Numbered from the stretch's first letter, positions 1-4,897 are shown. The stretch: 5,089 nucleotides of DNA from Oscillospiraceae bacterium (GCA_031253365.1 JAIRWE010000051.1:1-5089); one strand, 5' to 3'. A program made the numbers and translations. The notes: generated by a model not told the origin, from the sequence alone.

Positions 1-61
1 CCGCCCTCAACGCTTCCGAAACCGCGTTTTTGCCGCAGACAATTAACCGTTCGTTTTCCAT
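1..61 (-). CDS. rlmB: RlmB-like 23S rRNA 2'-O-methyltransferase, N-terminal fragment (partial)
   Basis: Only the first 20 codons are in the window; the gene runs off the left edge. The peptide begins MENERLIVCGKNAVSEALRA. The G-K/R-N-A-V-x-E-A-L pattern is the typical beginning of the substrate-binding domain of SpoU/TrmH-family enzymes such as RlmB, which methylates the 2'-hydroxyl of a conserved guanosine in 23S rRNA; the catalytic SPOUT domain would lie outside the window. The ATG at 61 is chosen because it gives the family-like N-terminus, but no Shine-Dalgarno sequence precedes it and it begins only 9 nt after the -10 box. Another TrmH-family member cannot be excluded from so few residues. 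The gene is divergent from feoA and functionally unrelated to it. Confidence 0.68.
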   Translation of the reverse strand, partial: MENERLIVCGKNAVSEALRA

Positions 62-70
62 AACGCACAC

Positions 71-99
71 ATTATAGCACAAACGCGCGCGGTTGTCAA
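71..99 (-). promoter_or_regulatory. Vegetative-type promoter of the rlmB-like gene
   Basis: Reading the - strand there is a perfect TTGACA (94-99), a 17-nt spacer and a perfect TATAAT (71-76). Transcription should start near 64, perhaps as close as the ATG at 61, leaving a leader of only about 0-3 nt. Confidence 0.85.
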
Positions 100-120
100 A
101 CGTCGCGTCCGACGGGAAAC

Positions 121-149
121 TTGACGAAAACCGCCGAATATGTTACAAT
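121..149 (+). promoter_or_regulatory. Vegetative-type promoter of the feo operon
   Basis: TTGACG (121-126), a 17-nt spacer and TACAAT (144-149) match the sigma-70/sigma-A consensus at 10 of 12 positions. Transcription would begin around 156-157, giving a leader of about 25 nt before feoA. Its -35 box lies 21 bp from the -35 box of the divergent rlmB-like promoter, so the two could share a regulator or compete for polymerase. Confidence 0.82.
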
Positions 150-156
150 GTTACAC
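141..156 (+). repeat. Tandem 8-bp direct repeat over the feo -10 region
   Basis: TGTTACAA is followed directly by TGTTACAC, differing only in the last base. The repeat covers the -10 hexamer and the probable transcription start. It is a possible operator half-site pair for an iron-responsive repressor, but it is not a palindrome and does not resemble a classical Fur box, so a role is only inferred. Confidence 0.35.
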
Positions 157-170
157 AAAGACAAACTTTC

Positions 171-176
171 GGAGGT
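171..176 (+). promoter_or_regulatory. feoA ribosome binding site
   Basis: GGAGGT lies 5 nt before the ATG at 182. It fixes the start there and rules out the in-frame ATG at 140, which falls inside the promoter. Confidence 0.88.
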
Positions 177-181
177 CGCCC

Positions 182-412
182 ATGTCCGTAAAAGACTTAA
201 AGCCCGGGCAAAGCGGTCGCGTCGTCGCCGTCGGCGGCGAGAAGGCGCTCAGACACAGGCTCCTGGAAATGGGCATTACGCCGCGCACCGTCGTGACGGT
301 AAAAAAGGTCGCCCCGCTGGGCGACCCCGTCGAAATCTTAATACGGGGATATGTGCTCACGCTGCGCCTTGAAGACGCGGAGAAAATCACGGTTGAGGAA
401 ACGGCGGTATGA
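182..412 (+). CDS. feoA: FeoA, small SH3-like ferrous iron transport protein
   Basis: The 76-aa product is a FeoA-domain protein, a small cytoplasmic SH3-like fold required for Fe2+ uptake through FeoB, probably by contacting or stabilising it. The sequence shows the family pattern: a start of the type LKPGQSGRVVAV, then LRHRLLEMGITPRTVVTV (about residues 27-44), a central A-P-L-G-D-P-V-E-I turn, and a final hydrophobic strand ending in ITVEE. Length is normal for free-standing FeoA (about 70-85 aa). The start follows a GGAGGT site 5 nt upstream; longer versions begin in the promoter and are rejected. It is first in the operon, with feoB starting 16 nt after its stop, the usual feoA-feoB order. 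A possible operator repeat sits over its promoter. Confidence 0.93.
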   Translation: MSVKDLKPGQSGRVVAVGGEKALRHRLLEMGITPRTVVTVKKVAPLGDPVEILIRGYVLTLRLEDAEKITVEETAV

Positions 413-432
413 CGAGGGGGGCGGCGGTATGA
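402..432 (+). repeat. Two copies of an 11-bp direct repeat at the feoA/feoB junction
   Basis: CGGCGGTATGA occurs at 402-412, where it contains the feoA stop, and at 422-432, where it contains the feoB start. Each copy carries an ATGA. An ATG at 409 overlaps the feoA stop and opens a 7-codon reading frame whose TGA (430-432) overlaps the feoB ATG (429-431), so ribosomes could in principle be handed from one to the next. This may be chance. Confidence 0.4.
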
Positions 433-2423
433 TATTGGCGCTTGCGGGGAACCAAAACTGCGGGAAGACGACGCTTTTCAACCGGCTTACCGGGGATAAT
501 CGGCGTGCCGGGAATTTCCCGGGCGTCACGGTCGAACAAAAATCGGGCGAGATAATCGGCTCCAAGGGCGTTTTTGCCGTCGATTTGCCCGGCGTATACT
601 CGCTGACCTCATACACAAGCGAGGAAACAATAAGCCGCGATTTTTTGTTAAAGCAAAAGCCGGACGGCATCATCAACGTCATAGACGCCACGAATATCGA
701 GCGCAGCCTGTACCTGACCTTACAGCTTATCGAACTGCGAATCCCCATGGTTCTCGCTTTGAACATGATGGACGAGGTGCGCTCCAATAACGGCGGAATA
801 GACATACTGCACATGAAAGAAGCCCTCGGAATACCCGTCGTCCCCGTTTCGGCGGCGAAAAAACAGGGCTTGTCGGAGCTTACGGACAAAGCCGTGGAAA
901 CGGTGAAAAAGCGCGCGCTGCCGAAGCGGCTCGATTTTTGCGACGGGGCGGTGCACAGGGCGATTCACGCCGTCGCCCACCTTATAGAAGACCACGCGCA
1001 AAGGCAGGACATTCCCTGCCGGTTCGCGGCGACGAAACTCGTCGAGGGTGACGAGGAAATGCTGAAAGCCCTGCTCCTTGACGAAAACGAAGCCGACATG
1101 GTCGAACACGCCGCCGCGGAAATGGAGAAGGAAACCGGCACGGACAGGGGCGCCGCCGTCATCGATATGCGGTACAGGTTCATTGAGGAGCTTTGCCGGA
1201 AATGCGTCGTAAAACCCGAAGAAAGCCGCGAGTATCGGCGAAGCGTCCGTCTCGACGGCGTCCTTACGCACAGGATATGGGCGATACCCTCGTTCCTCGG
1301 AATCATGCTCGCGGTTTTTTCGCTGACGTTCGGCGTTATAGGCGCGCCGCTGAGCGCCCTGACCGTTTCGGGAATTAACGCGCTGAGCGTCGCCGTCGGC
1401 GGCGCGTTGTCCGAATACGGGCTGAACCCCGTCATACACTCGCTCATCGTCGACGGAATATTCGCGGGGGTGGGCGCGGTTTTAAGTTTTATCCCGATTG
1501 TCGTCACGCTGTTTTTTTTCCTGTCGGTGCTGGAAGACAGCGGGTATATGGCGAGGGTGGCTTATGTAATGGACAAACCCCTCCGCAAAATCGGGCTTTC
1601 CGGGAAAAGTTTCGTGCCCATGCTTATGGGGTTCGGCTGCTCCGTCCCCGCGATTATGTCAACCCGGACGCTTTCAAGCGAGCGCGACAAAAAAATAACG
1701 GTGCTGCTGACGCCGTTTATGAGCTGCGGCGCGAAATTGCCGATATACGCGCTTTTCACCGCCGCTTTTTTTCCGCGCCGCCAAGCCTTCGTCATGGCGG
1801 GGCTGTACGTCGCGGGGGTGGCGTTGGGGGTGTTTTCGGGCTTCGTGTTGGGCAAAAGCGTATTCAGGGGCACGCCCGTCCCCTTCGTGCTGGAACTGCC
1901 CAATTACCGCTTCCCGTCCGCCAAGACCGTTTTGCTGCTCATGCGGGATAAAGCCAAGGACTTCGTTCAAAGGGCGTTTACGGTCATATTCATCGCGTCG
2001 GTGGCGGTCTGGTTTTTGCAGTCGTTCGACACGCGCCTTAACAGCGTCGCCGACGGCGCGGACAGTATGCTCGCGGGAATAGGCAAATCCGTGAGCGGAC
2101 TATTCGCCCCGCTCGGGTTCGCGGACTGGCGCGTTTCAACCGCCCTGATTACGGGCTTCGCCGCGAAGGAGGCGGTCATAAGCACGCTGGCGGTATTGAC
2201 GGACGCCGACTCCCTCGGGGGAACGCTGCGATTCCTGTTCACCCCCGCCGCCGCGCTGAGTTTTCTGGTTTTCACCCTGCTGTACACGCCCTGCGTCGCC
2301 GCCATCGCCGCCGCGAAGCGCGAACTCGGCAGCTTGAAGGGCGCCGTCGCGATAATGGTGTGCCAAACCGCCTTCGCGTGGGGGTGCGCCTTTTTGACCT
2401 ATCAAATCGGGAGGCTGCTGTGA
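429..2423 (+). CDS. feoB: FeoB, GTP-dependent ferrous iron permease
   Basis: The 664-aa product is the membrane Fe2+ transporter FeoB, an N-terminal GTPase joined to a polytopic permease. GTPase motifs are complete: G1 GNQNCGKTT (residues 7-15), G2 threonine in NFPGVT (T34), G3 DLPG (52-55), G4 NMMD (112-115), G5 SAAK (141-144). A helical spacer domain follows to about residue 280, then repeated membrane helices. The permease core shows the FeoB hallmarks GYMARVAYVMD, PMLMGFGCSVPA with its conserved Cys, LLTPFMSCGAKLPIYA with a second Cys, and GFAAKEAVISTL. Length is at the short end of the family but no domain is missing. The ATG at 429 is preceded by a GAGGGG-type site and puts the G1 loop at the usual distance; an in-frame GTG at 351 would add 26 basic residues read from within feoA and is rejected. 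The stop overlaps the start of the next gene. Confidence 0.97.
   Translation: MILALAGNQNCGKTTLFNRLTGDNRRAGNFPGVTVEQKSGEIIGSKGVFAVDLPGVYSLTSYTSEETISRDFLLKQKPDGIINVIDATNIERSLYLTLQLIELRIPMVLALNMMDEVRSNNGGIDILHMKEALGIPVVPVSAAKKQGLSELTDKAVETVKKRALPKRLDFCDGAVHRAIHAVAHLIEDHAQRQDIPCRFAATKLVEGDEEMLKALLLDENEADMVEHAAAEMEKETGTDRGAAVIDMRYRFIEELCRKCVVKPEESREYRRSVRLDGVLTHRIWAIPSFLGIMLAVFSLTFGVIGAPLSALTVSGINALSVAVGGALSEYGLNPVIHSLIVDGIFAGVGAVLSFIPIVVTLFFFLSVLEDSGYMARVAYVMDKPLRKIGLSGKSFVPMLMGFGCSVPAIMSTRTLSSERDKKITVLLTPFMSCGAKLPIYALFTAAFFPRRQAFVMAGLYVAGVALGVFSGFVLGKSVFRGTPVPFVLELPNYRFPSAKTVLLLMRDKAKDFVQRAFTVIFIASVAVWFLQSFDTRLNSVADGADSMLAGIGKSVSGLFAPLGFADWRVSTALITGFAAKEAVISTLAVLTDADSLGGTLRFLFTPAAALSFLVFTLLYTPCVAAIAAAKRELGSLKGAVAIMVCQTAFAWGCAFLTYQIGRLL
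2409..2414 (+). promoter_or_regulatory. Ribosome binding site of the FeoB-associated Cys-rich gene
   Basis: GGGAGG inside the last feoB codons lies 5 nt before the GTG at 2420. It supports this start over the upstream in-frame ATG at 2360, which lies deep inside feoB. Confidence 0.75.
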
Positions 2424-2593
2424 TTGATTACGTCGCCGTCGGAATAATCGCCGCGCTGGTCGTTCGCGCCGCCGCGCGGATTACGCGCGGCCGTTCGGGT
2501 CGTTCGGGCTGTTCGGGTTGCCCTCTCGGGGAGGACCGTTGCGGTTCGCGAAAAGAGCGCGCGCGGACAGCGCGAGAAGCACGGCGAGGTTGA
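2420..2593 (+). CDS. FeoB-associated Cys-rich membrane protein
   Basis: This is a 57-aa protein starting at GTG; the start overlaps the feoB stop (GTGA). It has one N-terminal membrane helix (about residues 3-19, IDYVAVGIIAALVVRAA), a basic stretch, then a Cys cluster C31-x2-C34-P-x6-C41 in the context RSGRSGCSGCPLGEDRC, and an Arg-rich tail. One helix followed by a G/S/C-rich CxxC cluster, placed directly after feoB, is the layout of the FeoB-associated Cys-rich membrane protein family of Firmicutes. The role is not established; the cysteines may bind Fe2+ or act in redox at the membrane. Family members often have more cysteines, and the Arg-rich tail is unusual. The last 113 bp overlap the convergent znuB gene. 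A good RBS and an intrinsic terminator 18 bp after the stop support it being real. Confidence 0.78.
   Translation: MIDYVAVGIIAALVVRAAARITRGRSGRSGCSGCPLGEDRCGSRKERARTAREARRG
2471..2491. other. GC-rich hairpin centred on the znuB stop codon
   Basis: An 8-bp perfect stem (GCCGCGCG at 2471-2478 with CGCGCGGC at 2484-2491) has a 5-nt loop that contains the znuB stop. No T-tract follows on either strand, so it is not a convincing intrinsic terminator; it might stabilise the 3' end of the znu mRNA. Confidence 0.3.
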
Positions 2594-3374
2594 CGATTAT
2601 CACGCTCGCCCCCGCCGGGGTTCTCACCCCGGCGGTTTTTTCGCAGACGTAAGAAAGGATAATGCCTGCCAAAAAGCAGCTTACCGAAATCACCGCCGCG
2701 CAAATCGCCACGCTTTTGAAGGTTTTGAAAACGCGCATCGCGCTCAAAGCGGGAAAAATAATCAAGCCGGAAATTAAAAGCGCGCCCATTATCCTCATTC
2801 CGACCACGACGGTCAAAGCGGACAGCGCCGCCAAAAGCCAATCGCACAGCCTCGCCCCGACGCCCGTCGCCCTTGAAAAATCCCCGTCGAACACCGTCGC
2901 GAAGATACGGTTGTAGAAGAATACATACAAAAGCGTGACGGCGAGAGCCGTTCCGACGCTTAAATAAAAGTCCCCGTCGCTGATTGCCAGAACCGTTCCG
3001 AACATATAACCCGACAAGTCCGAACTCAGCCCCTTGGCTTCGACGATAACGCTGCCTATCGCGAGGGAACCGCTTGAAACGACGGCAATCGCCGCGTCGC
3101 CTTTTATTTTGCCGCTTTCACCCAGCCGTAAAAGCGCGAGCGCCGCCGCCAGCACCAAAGGAACGGATACTTTCAGCGGGGACGCCGCGCCCAGAACCGC
3201 CGCCAGCCCCAACGCGGCGAACCCCACGTGGGAAAGCCCGTCGCCTATCATGGAATAACGCTTCAACACGAGGCTTACGCCGAGCAGCGCGGAACACAAA
3301 GACACCAGAACCCCGACCGTCACAGCCCTTACGACAAAGTTAAGCGAAAACAATTCAACGATTATGTCAAACAA
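2481..3374 (-). CDS. znuB: ZnuB-like metal ABC transporter permease (ABC-3 family)
   Basis: The 297-aa product is the membrane permease of a cluster-9-type (Zn/Mn) ABC importer. Hydrophobic helices lie at about residues 14-36, 44-62, 66-84, 92-112, 136-158, 178-215, 221-241 and 255-275. Family signatures are ALLGVSLVLKRYSMIGDGLSH (about 29-49), SGYMFGTVLAIS (121-132) and MGALLISGLIIFPALSAMR (196-214). The start is TTG, 9 nt after GGGAGG; no better start gives the family N-terminus. It follows the znuA stop by 29 nt. Residues 276-297 form a hydrophilic tail (NRNGPPREGNPNSPNDPNG) beyond the usual domain, encoded opposite the Cys-rich gene, and residues 245-255 are encoded opposite the feo terminator. 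Substrate (Zn or Mn) is inferred from neighbours. No partner ATPase gene is next to it. Confidence 0.92.
   Translation of the reverse strand: MFDIIVELFSLNFVVRAVTVGVLVSLCSALLGVSLVLKRYSMIGDGLSHVGFAALGLAAVLGAASPLKVSVPLVLAAALALLRLGESGKIKGDAAIAVVSSGSLAIGSVIVEAKGLSSDLSGYMFGTVLAISDGDFYLSVGTALAVTLLYVFFYNRIFATVFDGDFSRATGVGARLCDWLLAALSALTVVVGMRIMGALLISGLIIFPALSAMRVFKTFKSVAICAAVISVSCFLAGIILSYVCEKTAGVRTPAGASVIIVNLAVLLALSARALFANRNGPPREGNPNSPNDPNGRA
2492..2518 (+). repeat. Three tandem 9-bp repeats within the convergent gene overlap
   Basis: The units are CGTTCGGGT, CGTTCGGGC and TGTTCGGGT. In the + gene they encode RSG-RSG-CSG, including the first Cys of the cluster; in znuB on the - strand they encode PNS, PND and PNG in its hydrophilic tail. 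The Arg-to-Cys change is a single C to T at the start of the third unit. Confidence 0.75.
2612..2641 (+). terminator. Intrinsic terminator of the feo operon
   Basis: A perfect 9-bp GC-rich stem (CCGCCGGGG, 2612-2620, with CCCCGGCGG, 2627-2635) has a 6-nt loop and is followed by six T residues (2636-2641). It sits 18 bp after the stop of the Cys-rich gene, oriented for the + strand, yet lies entirely inside the znuB coding sequence of the other strand. On the - strand the T-tract is on the wrong side, so it should not stop znuB transcription. Confidence 0.9.
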
Positions 3375-3383
3375 TCCGTAAAA

Positions 3384-3389
3384 CCTCCC
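3384..3389 (-). promoter_or_regulatory. znuB ribosome binding site
   Basis: GGGAGG on the - strand lies 9 nt before the TTG at 3374 and supports that non-ATG start. Confidence 0.75.
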
Positions 3390-3403
3390 GTTAATCCCCG
3401 AAT

Positions 3404-4300
3404 TTAATTCAGCCCCTTTTTCAAATTTTCGGCGTTTTTCCGCATAAGCGAAACATAGGTTTCGCCTCGGTTGAATTCCTCTTCCGTGACGTTTTGGCAG
3501 GAATGGAGCAAAAGCGTCCCCGCCCCCGTCTCCCGTGAAACGGCGTTCGCTATGTCGCCGCCGCTCAGCTCCGCGTAATACACATAGGGGATACCCTCGG
3601 CTTTGACCGTTTCAATCAGGCGCGCCACCGTCGCCACCGACGCGCCGCTCCGGTCGCCGCACGCGCTGAGAGCCGCCTCGTATTCCAGACCGAACCGTTC
3701 GGTAAAATACAAAAGCGCGAACCTGTCGGCGACAATGATTTTTTTGCGTTTGGCACCCGCTATAATCTCCGCCGTTTCGCGTTCCGCCGCGTCAATCTCG
3801 CGGTTATAGTCCTCGGCGTTTTTGCGGTAATCGTCGGCGTTTTCGGGTTCGCGTTCCGCCAAAGCCTCGGCGATTGCGCTCACGCATAAAGTCGCGTTGA
3901 AGGGGGAAGTCCAGATATGCCCGTCGTATTCGCCGCTCCCGCCGTCCTCTTCAAGCGGTTCGACGCACTCGATAAGGCGAACGACGGTTTTCCCGCTCAA
4001 ATCGAACCTGTCCGTCCACGCCTCGCTTTCCCCGCCCACGCAGATGAACGCGTCGCACTCGTTTATCCTCTTTATGTCATAAACTGACGGGTCGTAGGAA
4101 TGTATGGACGCGCCGGGTCCGATTAACACGGAAACGTCCGCGAGACCGCCCGCCACGGCGCGGGTGAAGTCATAGACGGGGAAAATCGTCGCGATGATTT
4201 TCAGCCCGCCGGTTTCGCCGCCGCCCGCCCGAACGCCGCACGAAGTCAAAACAATCAGAAGCGATAAAACCGCCGCCGATTTTTTCAAAATCCGTTTCAA
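3404..4300 (-). CDS. znuA: ZnuA-like metal-binding lipoprotein of an ABC importer
   Basis: The 298-aa product is the extracytoplasmic solute-binding protein (cluster A-I, PF01297 type) that captures Zn2+ or Mn2+ and delivers it to the permease. It begins with a lipoprotein signal, KRILKK then a hydrophobic core and lipobox LTSC with lipidated C21. Probable metal ligands are H67 in GASIHSYDP and H128 in GHIWTSPFNA; the third canonical His position reads A-D-R-F (D192), and H266 in LLHSCQN may supply another ligand. There is no His-rich loop, only an acidic Gly-rich stretch (117-126). The TTG start at 4300 is chosen over a GTG eight codons upstream because GGAGGA lies 6 nt before it and the signal peptide begins there. 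Its TTGA overlaps the stop of the repressor gene, implying translational coupling. Zinc is favoured over manganese only by context. Confidence 0.92.
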   Translation of the reverse strand: MKRILKKSAAVLSLLIVLTSCGVRAGGGETGGLKIIATIFPVYDFTRAVAGGLADVSVLIGPGASIHSYDPSVYDIKRINECDAFICVGGESEAWTDRFDLSGKTVVRLIECVEPLEEDGGSGEYDGHIWTSPFNATLCVSAIAEALAEREPENADDYRKNAEDYNREIDAAERETAEIIAGAKRKKIIVADRFALLYFTERFGLEYEAALSACGDRSGASVATVARLIETVKAEGIPYVYYAELSGGDIANAVSRETGAGTLLLHSCQNVTEEEFNRGETYVSLMRKNAENLKKGLN

Positions 4301-4707
4301 TTCGTTTCCTCCGCGATTACGCACCGTTCGCAGGAACCGTACAGCACGGTTCTTTTTTTGTCAAGGCGAATGCCGTGACCCTCCCTCACATGGCGGGAAG
4401 CCGCGTCCAGCCCCGAACATTCAAGATGAAGCATACGCCCGCACCGAACGCACATGAAATGAAAAAAAGGCTCCTCTTTTTTGCAGCAGTCCTTCGCGTA
4501 ACGATAGCACGAATCCCGCCCGTGAACATACTTCAAAACGTCGCCGCTTTTTACGAGCGCGTCGAGGTTGCGGTAAACCGTGGTTTGCCCCACCCGCCCC
4601 CTCAACGCCTCGACTATCGCGTCGACCGTCGTGTGGCGTTCGGAATTGCCGCTCAAAAACGATACAATCAACTCGCGCTGTTTGGTTTTATACCGCCCTC
4701 TCTCCAT
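4297..4707 (-). CDS. zur: Fur-family metalloregulator, probably Zur
   Basis: The 136-aa product is a Fur-superfamily dimeric repressor, of normal family length. The N-terminal winged helix has the recognition region GQTTVYRNLDALVKSG (about 40-55). The C-terminal dimerisation domain has the two structural zinc pairs C86-x2-C89 and C126-x2-C129. Likely sensor ligands H25 (ERHTTVDAI), H83 and H111 (EGHGIRL) are kept, but the first His of the usual HxHF motif is Phe (F81 in PFFHFMC); extra cysteines C67, C74, C75 and C97 are present. It is assigned as Zur rather than Fur, PerR or Mur because it is first in an operon with znuA and znuB; sequence alone does not prove the metal. The ATG at 4707 follows a G-rich (seven G) Shine-Dalgarno-like run. 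A palindrome over its own promoter suggests autorepression of the whole operon. Confidence 0.87.
   Translation of the reverse strand: MERGRYKTKQRELIVSFLSGNSERHTTVDAIVEALRGRVGQTTVYRNLDALVKSGDVLKYVHGRDSCYRYAKDCCKKEEPFFHFMCVRCGRMLHLECSGLDAASRHVREGHGIRLDKKRTVLYGSCERCVIAEETN
4307..4312 (-). promoter_or_regulatory. znuA ribosome binding site
   Basis: GGAGGA on the - strand, inside the final codons of the repressor gene, lies 6 nt before the TTG at 4300 and decides this start over the GTG at 4324. Confidence 0.85.
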
Positions 4708-4721
4708 AAACAGACCCCCCC

Positions 4722-4750
4722 AATATGAAAACGGTTACCGTTTTCATATT
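4722..4750. promoter_or_regulatory. Perfect 29-bp palindrome, probable Zur operator
   Basis: Two exact 14-bp arms (AATATGAAAACGGT and its complement) flank a single central T at 4736. The site covers the downstream half of the -10 box, the predicted start and about 20 bp of leader, so a bound dimer would block transcription. The core TGAAAACG...CGTTTTCA half-sites look like a Fur-superfamily operator. Binding by the adjacent gene product is inferred. Confidence 0.82.
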
Positions 4751-4776
4751 ATAAACGATTCGCGCAAAAATGTCAA
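4748..4776 (-). promoter_or_regulatory. Consensus promoter of the zur-znuA-znuB operon
   Basis: On the - strand there is a perfect TTGACA (4771-4776), a 17-nt spacer and a perfect TATAAT (4748-4753). Transcription should start around 4741-4743, inside the palindrome. The first two bases of the -35 box are the foot of the adjoining inverted repeat. Confidence 0.88.
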
Positions 4777-4822
4777 GGCAACCTCCGAAAACTTTTTTCA
4801 GGCGGTTTTCGGAGGTTGCCTT
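4775..4822. repeat. 18-bp perfect inverted repeat (hairpin) upstream of zur
   Basis: Arms 4775-4792 (AAGGCAACCTCCGAAAAC) and 4805-4822 are exact complements around a 12-nt loop containing T6. On the - strand it follows the Rpn-like gene by 42 nt and is followed by GACATTTTT, so it could act as an imperfect intrinsic terminator insulating the zur promoter. On the + strand its right arm contains a GGAGGT site that the hairpin would hide. A remnant of a mobile element is another possibility. Confidence 0.8.
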
Positions 4823-4897
4823 ATGAACTTGTTTTTACGCTATGACGATGAAATGAAGGCGAGATTATCGCAATTTTTCGATTTCCTCGCGGGTTAA
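4823..4897 (+). CDS. Possible 24-aa small protein, unknown function
   Basis: This short frame from ATG at 4823 encodes MNLFLRYDDEMKARLSQFFD followed by FLAG. A GGAGGT site 6-7 nt upstream, within a leader nearly identical to that of feoA, is the only real support. Its last 33 bp overlap the 3' end of the Rpn-like gene on the other strand, no clear + strand promoter is seen, and I recognise no family. The Shine-Dalgarno lies in the right arm of a long hairpin, so translation would be low unless the hairpin is opened. It is as likely to be chance as a gene. Confidence 0.22.
   Translation: MNLFLRYDDEMKARLSQFFDFLAG

Noticed and set aside
101..114. Small inverted repeat (CGTCG-N4-CGACG) between the two divergent promoters
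   Set aside because: Five-bp arms in G+C-rich DNA are expected by chance, and it resembles no known operator.
140..181. N-terminal extension of FeoA from ATG at 140
   Set aside because: This ATG lies within the promoter, before the predicted transcription start.
351..428. N-terminal extension of FeoB from an in-frame GTG
   Set aside because: It lies inside feoA, encodes a run of basic residues, and would put the G1 loop too far from the N-terminus; the ATG at 429 has its own ribosome site.
720..1439. A 239-codon open frame on the - strand opposite feoB
   Set aside because: It is a shadow of feoB: compositionally biased, rich in Arg, Phe and His, with no recognisable domain or start signal, and opposite an intact conserved gene.
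1512..1519. Run of eight T within feoB as a possible phase-variation or slippage site
   Set aside because: It encodes Phe residues in a membrane helix, the frame is intact on both sides, and a single T8 is not enough to claim slippage.
3034..3343. Open frames on the + strand opposite znuB
   Set aside because: They are shadows of znuB with low-complexity Pro/Ala/Arg content and no start signals.
4301..4324. GTG start of znuA eight codons upstream
   Set aside because: The Shine-Dalgarno would be inside the coding region, and the lipoprotein signal begins naturally at the TTG at 4300.
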